This document shows, one piece after another, positions 13,818 through 19,914 of a stretch of 19,914 nt of DNA. Origin of the DNA: Paucimonas sp. GTDB lineage: Bacteria > Pseudomonadota > Gammaproteobacteria > Burkholderiales > Burkholderiaceae_D. A program made the translations under genes and the position numbers. The notes under the pieces are model-generated. The model saw nothing but the letters and a program-made list of their open reading frames with translations. It had not been told where the DNA came from and searched no databases. Every line of letters starts with the position of its first letter. Within the stretch, counting starts at the first letter, position 1. The stretch lies in assembly GCA_029266815.1 (NCBI GenBank), contig JAQSWC010000002.1, positions 1-19,914 on the forward strand, given 5' to 3'.

Positions 13818-14915
13818 TCAGTTAAGCGAAGTGCCGGCACCCGGCGACATCGCGTCTCCTTCAGGAGCCGCCCTCTCTTCACCTTCATACTCGTTCAGGC
13901 GGTTGTACAGTGTCTTCAGACTGATACCAAGCATCTCTGCGGTACGCGTCTTGTTCCCGCCGCAATAGTCCAAGGTGGCATAAATGATCTTTCGTTCGGC
14001 TTCCGCCAATCCGCTCCCGATATCCAGTGAAATGCAGTCTTCGCGATTCACGCAGGGTGCTGGCCTGCCCGCAGCAGAATCATGGAACAGTTCAAGCTCT
14101 TTTTCTGCAAGAATGAAGGCGCGTTGCACCGCGTTCTTCAGTTCTCTCACGTTTCCGGGCCACGCGTATGTGCTCATGAAATCAAGTGACGAAGGCGCAA
14201 AGATTTTTTCCTCTCCTTCCTGTGCGTTCAGCTGGCTTAGAAAGAGATGGGCGAGCAGCTCGATATCCTGTCCTCTTTCGCGCAACGCCGGCATGTAGAT
14301 AGGAAACACGGCAAGACGATAGTAAAGATCGCTTCGCATCAAGCCCGTGGCAACCGCGTCGGCCGGTTCACGGTTGGTGGCGGCAATTACCCGTACATCG
14401 ACCTCGATCTCTGAATCGCCTCCGACGCGCGAGATCTTGCCGGTCTCGAGCACCCTCAGCAGTTTCACCTGCATTTCCATCGACATTTCGGTGACCTCGT
14501 CGAGGAAGAGCGTGCCGCTGCTAGCGCGCTCGAAGCAGCCCTTGTGCATGCGGACTGCTCCAGTGAAACTGCCTTTCTCGTGACCGAACAATTCCGCTTC
14601 GATCAACTGCGACGATACAGCGCCGCAATTCAGCGCGACAAAGGGCTTGTCGCGCCGGTCGCTCATGCCATGTATCGTGCTGGCAACCAGTTCCTTTCCC
14701 GTTCCGCTCTCACCCGATACCAGAACATTGGCGCGCGTAGGAGCGACCTTCTGGATCATGTGGAACAATTTCTGCATGCACTCGGACGCCCCGTACAGGT
14801 CGCCGAATCTTGTCAGCAACGGAAGCGGCCGATCTTCGCTTCCGGGCTTGAAAACCTGGCCCATGCCAACCGGCGGACGCGAAGACAACTCGCGCGGCCT
14901 CAACTGATCTGTCAT
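13818..14915 (-). CDS. Orphan sigma54-dependent transcriptional activator (AAA+ and Fis HTH)
   Basis: 365 residues from ATG 14915, chosen because AAGGAA (14921-14926) lies five bases upstream; a GTG at 14933 has no such site. A short N-terminal tail of about 38 residues has no receiver, PAS or GAF domain. The AAA+ domain has Walker A GESGTGKE (68-75), a sigma54-contact loop reading GSFTGA (115-120) where most relatives have GAFTGA, Walker B LFLDE (136-140), arginine fingers R194 and R200 in RSDLYYRL, and GNVREL (254-259). A Fis-type helix-turn-helix closes it (about 308-343, GGNKTRTAEMLGISLKTLYNRL). It should remodel sigma54 polymerase at -24/-12 promoters. Without a sensor domain it may be controlled by its own amount or by an anti-activator. 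Its neighbours are small stress genes. Confidence 0.93.
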   Translation of the reverse strand: MTDQLRPRELSSRPPVGMGQVFKPGSEDRPLPLLTRFGDLYGASECMQKLFHMIQKVAPTRANVLVSGESGTGKELVASTIHGMSDRRDKPFVALNCGAVSSQLIEAELFGHEKGSFTGAVRMHKGCFERASSGTLFLDEVTEMSMEMQVKLLRVLETGKISRVGGDSEIEVDVRVIAATNREPADAVATGLMRSDLYYRLAVFPIYMPALRERGQDIELLAHLFLSQLNAQEGEEKIFAPSSLDFMSTYAWPGNVRELKNAVQRAFILAEKELELFHDSAAGRPAPCVNREDCISLDIGSGLAEAERKIIYATLDYCGGNKTRTAEMLGISLKTLYNRLNEYEGEERAAPEGDAMSPGAGTSLN

Positions 14916-15117
14916 GTAATTTCCTTGCCTCACCAGCAGTCACCGCCGGATTGCGGTTATACGCTTGATAACTTTAGAAACTTTAATGCTGCCCTCGTTC
15001 GGAGGCTTTGATGTGGAATGAGTGAGAAGAGGCAAGCATGCATCAATTTGATGCAGGCTCAATGATTCAGCAACGGGAATGCGAAGGGAAAATGCCCTGC
15101 CGCGTCTGTCAACGCAG

Positions 15118-15513
15118 TCAGACGGTCAACAAGGCAAGGATCTCTCGGAGCTCGCTTCGAATTGCATCGAGCCCGGTGATGGATGGAACTGCTTGAGCCG
15201 TTTTTTCGGTGTGGGAAGAAACGACGGCTTCGGTAAGGCGGGTATCAAGCTTGTTGCGCGCACCGCTGATCGTGAAGCCCTGTTCGTAAAGAAGCTCGCG
15301 GATACGACGCACGAGCAATACTTCATGATGCTGGTAATAGCGACGATTGCCGCGGCGCTTGACCGGCTTCAGTTGCGTGAATTCCTGTTCCCAGTAACGC
15401 AGCACATGCGGTTTGACGCCGCAAAGCTCGCTGACTTCACCAATGGTGAAATAGCGCTTTGCCGGAATCGGAGGCAATGCGGCCGTCTCTGGCTTGCTGG
15501 TTCGCTCGTTCAT
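15118..15513 (-). CDS. MerR family regulator downstream of ihfA
   Basis: 131 residues with an N-terminal winged helix-turn-helix of MerR type (about 21-90: YFTIGEVSELCGVKPHVLRYWEQEF, then RRGNRRYY and IRELLYEQGFTISGARNKL). The C-terminal roughly 40 residues are short, with no metal-binding cysteines of CueR or MerR kind, so the effector is unknown. It begins 17 bases after the ihfA stop on the same strand, the conserved order pheS-pheT-ihfA-merR of beta- and gammaproteobacteria, and is probably co-transcribed. Confidence 0.9.
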   Translation of the reverse strand: MNERTSKPETAALPPIPAKRYFTIGEVSELCGVKPHVLRYWEQEFTQLKPVKRRGNRRYYQHHEVLLVRRIRELLYEQGFTISGARNKLDTRLTEAVVSSHTEKTAQAVPSITGLDAIRSELREILALLTV

Positions 15514-15530
15514 GGAGTTCCAGTTTCAGG

Positions 15531-15944
15531 TCAGGCGATGCGTATTGAAGGCAGGTGCCGGGAAGTTTCGACCATGCCCTTCAGCTTCTGGCTGGCATGG
15601 AAAGTCACCACGCGGCGCGCAGTGATGGGGATTTCCTCTCCGGTCTTGGGATTGCGGCCCGGACGCTGTGGCTTGTCGCGCAACTGGAAATTGCCGAAAC
15701 CGGACAACTTCACGGATTCACCTCGCTCCAGGGCATTGCGGATTTCGTCAAAGAAGGTTTCCACCATATCCTTGGCTTCACGCTTGTTCAAGCCGACATG
15801 CTCGAACAGCAGTTCGGCAAGTTCCGCCTTGGTCAGCGTAGGCAGCTCTTTTTCGGACTGAGTCCGCGCCTTGGCTTCAAGCATGGCGCGGTTCAGGTCC
15901 GCTTCAAGAATGGATTGGAGTTCGATTGAATTCACTTCATTCAT
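15531..15944 (-). CDS. ihfA: Integration host factor subunit alpha, N-terminally extended
   Basis: 137 residues from ATG 15944 (MNEVNSIELQ). The core from about residue 35 (TLTKAELAELLFEHVGLNKREAKDMVETFFDEIR) to HASQKLKGMVE is a full IHF-alpha, including the DNA-intercalating arm GRNPKTGEEIPI. IHF-alpha dimerises with IHF-beta and sharply bends DNA in replication, recombination and transcription, including sigma54 promoter activation. The E. coli protein is 99 residues; the extra about 35 charged residues at the front match what I recall of Burkholderiales homologues. A further upstream ATG at 15971 overlaps the pheT stop but has no better ribosome site. The gene follows pheT by 23 bases. Confidence 0.94.
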   Translation of the reverse strand: MNEVNSIELQSILEADLNRAMLEAKARTQSEKELPTLTKAELAELLFEHVGLNKREAKDMVETFFDEIRNALERGESVKLSGFGNFQLRDKPQRPGRNPKTGEEIPITARRVVTFHASQKLKGMVETSRHLPSIRIA

Positions 15945-15967
15945 GGTGGTTGTTTCCCGCCAAGTCA

Positions 15968-18397
15968 TCATGCACGGAGTTTCGCGCCGTTTTTCTTGTT
16001 GGCTGCGGCGACAAGATCAGCGATTGCCGCCTCGACCGCCTCATCCTGGAGGGTAGACTGAGTATCTTGCAAGGTGACCCGGAAAGCAAGACTTTTTTCA
16101 TCGCTTTCGAGGCCTTTGCCACGATATTCATCAAATAAAACAATGGCTTGCAAAATCCCGCAGGTTTTGTTCAATTGCTTTTCAGCGTTGAAGGTATCGA
16201 GCAGCGCCTGTACCGGAACCGCGTGTTTTACCACCATGGCAAGGTCGCGAGTCACTGCCGGAAACTTGGAAATCTCGCGATATGAAGGTACTTCGCGCTG
16301 CATCAGTACATCAGCGTCGATTTCAAAAAATACCGGCGCCAGTGGCAACTCGTACTTCTGCTGCCAGCGTGGGTGGAGTTCTCCGATGAAACCGACTGTC
16401 TTGCCGCCGACAATTATCTTTGCCGCACGTCCCGGATGCAAAGCCGGATGGTCGCCCTTTTCGAAACGCGGCATCGCCGGCGCAAGCAGGGCTTCCAGAT
16501 CAGCCTTCAGGTCGAAGTAATCGACGTTTCGTCCCGGAAGTCCCCATTGTTCCTCGGACACCGGCCCATAGGCGAGCGCCGCAACGCGTTTAGGCTGGCG
16601 ATAGCCAGCCACCTCCAGAGGCCCATCTGTCACGTTTCCATCTCGTACGTACACGGCGCCGATCTCGAATACGCGTACACGGTTCGCCTTGCGGTTCAGG
16701 TTGTAACGCGCATTCGCCACCAGGCTGCCGATCATCGACGAGCGCATCACGCTCATCTGGCTGGCAATAGGGTTCAGGAGACGGATCGGTTCGCAGTTGC
16801 CATTGAAGTCCGCTTCCCACTCTTCCTCGACGAAGCTGTAGTTCACCACTTCCTGGTAATCGAGATCGGCGAGCTGGCGGCGCAGCGTAAACAGCGACCG
16901 CGAGTTCTCGGGCGGAATGAACATTGCGTTCGGCGCCACCGGCGGCAACGCCGGAATGTTTTCGAAGCCGTATACGCGTGCCACTTCTTCTATCAGGTCT
17001 TCCTCGATTTCGATATCAAAACGGAAGGAAGGCGGCGTTACCTTGAACACGCCCCGTTCCTGGATAAATTCGAGACCTAGGCGCGTGAAGATGCCGGTGA
17101 TTTGCTCATCGGATAATGGCACGCCGATCACCTTTACGGCGCGTGCAGCGCGCATCGTCACCGGCTCCCGCTTCGGCAGATTGACGAGCTGATCGTCAAC
17201 CGGACCGACACGTGTCTTGCCCGGCACGCCGCAGATCTCGACAATCAACGCTGTGATGCGTTCGAGATGCTCGACCGTGGTGGCAAAATCGACGCCGCGC
17301 TCGAAACGGTGCGCCGCATCGGTGGAAAAATTGTAGCGGCGCGCGCGCCCCTGGATCGCATTCGGCCACCAGAAGGCGGCTTCAAGGTAGATATCTTCGG
17401 TATCGAGCGAAACCGCAGTCGCATCGCCACCCATCACGCCGGCCAGCGCTTCCACGCCATTGCCATCCGCAATCACGCCTACCCATTCATCCACTTCGAC
17501 CGTGTTGCCGTTCAGGAGCTTGACCGATTCACCTTTTCTGCCCCAGCGGACCTCGAGTCCGCCGCTAACCTTGGCAAGGTCGAACACATGGCTCGGACGG
17601 CCGAGTTCCAGCATCACGTAGTTGGAGATGTCCACCAGTGCGGATATCGAGCGCTGACCACTGCGCTCAAGGCGCCATTTCATCCAGTCCGGCGTCGCCG
17701 CTTTAGCATTAAGTCCGCGGACCACGCGGCCGCTGAAACGCCCGCACAGATCCGGTGCTGAAATCTTTACTGCCAGCTTTTCATCGCCGCTTACGGGAAC
17801 GATCGCATTCGTCGGCGCATTCAGTGGCGCGCCAGTCAATGCAGATACTTCACGTGCCACGCCCAATAACGACAGGCAGTCCGCCCGGTTGGGCGTCAGC
17901 TTGATCGTGAACTTCCGATCGTTCAATTGGTAGTAATCACGGAAGTTTTTCCCGACAGGCGCATCGTCAGGCAATTCGAGCAGGCCGCTGCCCTCTTCCG
18001 ATAACTTCAACTCCTTAGCGGAGCACAACATGCCCTGCGACTCCACGCCGCGCAATTGGCCGACCTTGATCTCGAACGGCTTGCCGTCAGCGCCTGGGGG
18101 AAGCATGGCGCCCGCCGTCGCGCACGCCACCTTCAGGCCCGGACGAACATTTGACGCGCCGCAGACAATATTAAGCAAGGTGCCGGTGCCCGCATCGACC
18201 TGGCACACATTGAGACGGTCTGCATTCGGATGCTTGGCAACCTCGACGACCTTCGCCACCACCACGTTGGTGAATGAAGGCGCCACCGGCTCTACCTCTT
18301 CCACTTCGAGACCGGACATGGTCAACAAATGCGCCAGTTCGTCCGAATTCATCTTCGGGTCGGCCATCGTGCGCAGCCAGTTTTCGGAGAATTGCAT
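15968..18397 (-). CDS. pheT: Phenylalanine--tRNA ligase beta subunit
   Basis: 809 residues, the normal bacterial PheT length. It starts MQFSENWLRTMADPKMNSDELAHLLTMSG-like, followed by the EMAP/OB-type tRNA-binding domain (about 40-150, VVVAKVVEVAKHPNADRL), the B3/B4 editing domain, B5, the catalytic-like core, and a C-terminal FDX-ACB anticodon-binding domain (about 715-809). It forms an alpha2-beta2 enzyme with PheS, charges tRNA-Phe in the cytosol and edits Tyr-tRNA-Phe. AAGG lies about nine bases before the ATG. It is 53 bases after pheS and 23 before ihfA. Confidence 0.98.
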   Translation of the reverse strand: MQFSENWLRTMADPKMNSDELAHLLTMSGLEVEEVEPVAPSFTNVVVAKVVEVAKHPNADRLNVCQVDAGTGTLLNIVCGASNVRPGLKVACATAGAMLPPGADGKPFEIKVGQLRGVESQGMLCSAKELKLSEEGSGLLELPDDAPVGKNFRDYYQLNDRKFTIKLTPNRADCLSLLGVAREVSALTGAPLNAPTNAIVPVSGDEKLAVKISAPDLCGRFSGRVVRGLNAKAATPDWMKWRLERSGQRSISALVDISNYVMLELGRPSHVFDLAKVSGGLEVRWGRKGESVKLLNGNTVEVDEWVGVIADGNGVEALAGVMGGDATAVSLDTEDIYLEAAFWWPNAIQGRARRYNFSTDAAHRFERGVDFATTVEHLERITALIVEICGVPGKTRVGPVDDQLVNLPKREPVTMRAARAVKVIGVPLSDEQITGIFTRLGLEFIQERGVFKVTPPSFRFDIEIEEDLIEEVARVYGFENIPALPPVAPNAMFIPPENSRSLFTLRRQLADLDYQEVVNYSFVEEEWEADFNGNCEPIRLLNPIASQMSVMRSSMIGSLVANARYNLNRKANRVRVFEIGAVYVRDGNVTDGPLEVAGYRQPKRVAALAYGPVSEEQWGLPGRNVDYFDLKADLEALLAPAMPRFEKGDHPALHPGRAAKIIVGGKTVGFIGELHPRWQQKYELPLAPVFFEIDADVLMQREVPSYREISKFPAVTRDLAMVVKHAVPVQALLDTFNAEKQLNKTCGILQAIVLFDEYRGKGLESDEKSLAFRVTLQDTQSTLQDEAVEAAIADLVAAANKKNGAKLRA

Positions 18398-18450
18398 GGT
18401 GAATGCCTTGGGGATGTTGGATTATCGGCGCCGCGCCCAGCGCCCTGTTG

Positions 18451-19467
18451 TCAGTTGAATTGCTTCAGGAACCGCAGATCGCCTTCATAAAACAGGCGTA
18501 GATCGTTGATACCGTAACGAAGCATCGTCAAACGTTCTAGGCCGGAGCCGAACGCAAAGCCGATGTACCTTTCGGGATCAAGTCCGAAATTGCGCACGAC
18601 GGTCGGATGCACCTGGCCTGCGCCGGACACCTCCAGCCAGCGACCTTTCAGCGGTCCGCTGCCGAACGCGATGTCGATCTCGGCTGATGGTTCGGTAAAG
18701 GGAAAGTACGAGGGACGGAAGCGCACCTGCAAGTCGTCGGTCTCGAAGAAGGCTTTGACGAAATTCAGGTACACGCCCTTAAGATCGGCAAAGCTGATGT
18801 CCTCGGCGATCCACAGGCCTTCAACCTGATGGAACATCGGCGAGTGGGTGGCGTCGCTATCCACACGGTAGGTACGGCCAGGTGCGATCACCTTGATCGG
18901 CGGCTTGTGCGTGCGCGCATAACGCACCTGCATCGGGCTGGTATGCGTGCGCAGCAGGAGTGGCTTGCCTTGCGCATCCTTGCCGTCGATGTAGAAGGTG
19001 TCCTGCATTGAACGTGCCGGGTGGTTTTCCGGGCTGTTCAAGGCGGTGAAATTGGTCCAGTCATTCTCGATCTCGGGGCCGTCGGCCACATCGAAACCGA
19101 TCGAACCGAAGATCTGCTCGATGCGCTGCCAGGTGCGCATCACAGGATGTATGCCGCCCATGCCCCTGCCGCGCCCCGGCAGGGTGACGTCGATGGCTTC
19201 CGCATTCAGCCGCGCTTCCATCTGGGCATTGGCAAGCGCGTCCCGGCGTGCGTTCAGCGCTGCCTCGATCTGCTCTTTCGCCGTATTGATCACGGCACCC
19301 TGCGCCTTGCGCTCTTCCGGTGCCAGCTTGCCCAAGCCTTTCATCTGTTCTGTGATCTGCCCGGTCTTGCCGAGGTACCTGGCCTTGGCATTTTCCAAGG
19401 AAGCGGCATCCGGTGCCGCGGCGAAGTCGTCTTTAGCCTGCGCGACTAGTTGTTCGAGTGAACTCAT
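18451..19467 (-). CDS. pheS: Phenylalanine--tRNA ligase alpha subunit
   Basis: 338 residues, usual for bacterial PheS. The N-terminal coiled coil (about 1-90) that binds tRNA precedes the class II catalytic domain, with motif 2 GRTYRVDSDATHSPMFHQVEG-type residues (about 200-220) and motif 3 GFAFGSGLERLTMLRYG (about 305-321). It activates phenylalanine and charges tRNA-Phe with PheT. No good Shine-Dalgarno precedes the ATG at 19467. Instead a short upstream ORF ends with TGA directly against it, which suggests translational coupling. It lies 124 bases downstream of rplT, past two terminator-like hairpins. Confidence 0.98.
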   Translation of the reverse strand: MSSLEQLVAQAKDDFAAAPDAASLENAKARYLGKTGQITEQMKGLGKLAPEERKAQGAVINTAKEQIEAALNARRDALANAQMEARLNAEAIDVTLPGRGRGMGGIHPVMRTWQRIEQIFGSIGFDVADGPEIENDWTNFTALNSPENHPARSMQDTFYIDGKDAQGKPLLLRTHTSPMQVRYARTHKPPIKVIAPGRTYRVDSDATHSPMFHQVEGLWIAEDISFADLKGVYLNFVKAFFETDDLQVRFRPSYFPFTEPSAEIDIAFGSGPLKGRWLEVSGAGQVHPTVVRNFGLDPERYIGFAFGSGLERLTMLRYGINDLRLFYEGDLRFLKQFN

Positions 19468-19581
19468 TCAGGATCTGACTGGGAAAAGAAACGGCTCGCA
19501 GAGCCGAAAAACAAAACGGGGCACAGGTGCTAGCCCTCTGCCCCGCTCCGTGCGGCATCGCTCAGTGAGCGATGCACCCAT
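19468..19581 (-). CDS. Possible pheST leader ORF with clustered Phe codons
   Basis: A 37-codon ORF begins at ATG 19581, 11 bases after the rplT stop, and its TGA (19470-19468) is immediately followed by the pheS ATG. The C-terminal part reads RFVFRLCEPFLFP, with four Phe in 11 residues, three of them TTT codons. It passes through both hairpins between rplT and pheS. Its ribosome site is poor (GAAG about 11 bases before). The Phe codons partly coincide with T-tracts of the hairpins, so chance is a real alternative. Confidence 0.25.
   Translation of the reverse strand: MGASLTERCRTERGRGLAPVPRFVFRLCEPFLFPVRS
19481..19506 (-). terminator. pheS-proximal terminator-like hairpin
   Basis: On the minus strand CGGCTC (19506-19501) pairs with GAGCCG (19497-19492) over a TGC loop, then TTTCTTTTCCC. 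This is an intrinsic-terminator shape only 14 bases before pheS, so it can matter only if it is bypassed or regulated. Confidence 0.6.
19507..19545 (-). terminator. Terminator between rplT and pheS
   Basis: On the minus strand CGGGGCA (19545-19539) pairs with TGCCCCG (19523-19517). Three more inner pairs lie past one mismatch, and the hairpin is followed by TTTTGTTTTT. It is a good intrinsic terminator for the rplT transcript, or the terminator arm of an attenuator for pheST. Confidence 0.75.
19555..19575. repeat. Palindrome just after rplT
   Basis: GCATCGCTCA and TGAGCGATGC flank a single base (19565), a near-perfect 21-base palindrome. As RNA it would form a hairpin ahead of the two terminators. 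It may be an extra stem of a leader structure. Confidence 0.55.
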
Positions 19582-19591
19582 TCACAACACT

Positions 19592-19914
19592 TCAAGCAGC
19601 GATGTTGGCCTTCACCTGATTGACAATCGCGGCGAATGCCGGCTTGTCCATCACTGCCATATCGGCCAGCACCTTGCGGTCCAGCTCGATGGCAGCCTTT
19701 TTCAGACCGTTCATGAACACGCTGTAGGTCAGGCCGTGCTCGCGCGATGCTGCGTTGATACGGGTGATCCACAGTGCGCGGAACACGCGCTTCTTGTTGC
19801 GGCGATCGCGGTAGGCATACTGGCCTGCGCGCATGACCGCCTGCTTGGCGATGCGGAATACCGTGCTGCGACGGCCGCGGTAGCCTTTGGCTTGATCGAG
19901 AACTTTCTTGTGAC
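19592..19914 (-). CDS. rplT: 50S ribosomal protein L20 (5' end cut by window)
   Basis: The frame runs off the right edge. The visible part is 106 residues, beginning HKKVLDQAKGYRGRRSTVF and continuing AYRDRRNKKRVFRALWITRINAASREHGLTYSVFMNGLKKA to the C-terminus KANIAA. This corresponds to about residues 14-119 of the 119-residue L20 family, so only the first 13 residues are missing. L20 is a primary 23S rRNA binder needed for early 50S assembly and, in E. coli, represses its own operon. It is normally preceded by infC and rpmI, which should lie beyond the window. Confidence 0.97.
   Translation of the reverse strand, partial: HKKVLDQAKGYRGRRSTVFRIAKQAVMRAGQYAYRDRRNKKRVFRALWITRINAASREHGLTYSVFMNGLKKAAIELDRKVLADMAVMDKPAFAAIVNQVKANIAA

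Noticed and set aside
14916..15117. Possible RNA gene in the gap between the MerR-like gene and the activator
   Set aside because: No cloverleaf, CCA end or terminator hairpin with T-tract could be found; only weak dyads.
16373..17080. Plus-strand frame of 235 residues opposite pheT
   Set aside because: Shadow of pheT; low-complexity Arg/His composition and no family resemblance.

Overview
The window reads as chromosome of a betaproteobacterium. The Oxalobacteraceae (Herbaspirillum, Herminiimonas or Noviherbaspirillum type) are the best guess from protein character and gene order. The rplT-pheS-pheT-ihfA-merR order, the DUF2863 protein and an N-terminally extended IHF-alpha point the same way. 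No species is claimed, and I see no mobile element, CRISPR array or rRNA.

Left part (1-5440). The 3' end of a probable MliC-like lysozyme-inhibitor gene is followed by acnA (aconitase) and a tiny membrane-anchored protein behind a perfect 11-bp hairpin. A DUF2863 protein with a C-terminal His/Cys cluster then runs convergent to a CYTH-family triphosphatase. A tRNA-Pro(GGG) gene follows, with an extended -10 promoter and a strong intrinsic terminator.

Centre (5708-11270). A 1199-residue TPR-GAF-GAF-histidine kinase-receiver hybrid overlaps by ATGA a REC-PAS-GGDEF diguanylate cyclase with intact catalytic and inhibitory motifs. A hemerythrin-like protein follows. Together they look like a phosphorelay feeding c-di-GMP, possibly with an O2- or NO-responsive di-iron protein nearby.

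Accessory stress region (11470-14915). Six very small envelope or stress genes lie together: a SlyB-like glycine-zipper lipoprotein, DUF3309, OsmB, an Lmo0937-type membrane peptide, CsbD and a DUF883/ElaB-like protein. Two of these (DUF3309, Lmo0937-type) are very short and easily missed. An orphan sigma54-dependent activator (AAA+ plus Fis HTH, no receiver) sits beside them. A well-spaced -24/-12 sigma54-type element lies upstream of osmB, so the activator may control part of this cluster. This is the most interesting hypothesis in the window.

Right part (15118-19914, minus strand). The conserved translation/nucleoid cluster runs rplT (truncated by the window edge) > pheS > pheT > ihfA > merR-like. 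Between rplT and pheS lie two consecutive terminator-like hairpins. A short ORF with clustered Phe codons crosses them and ends exactly against the pheS start, which hints at attenuation or translational coupling.
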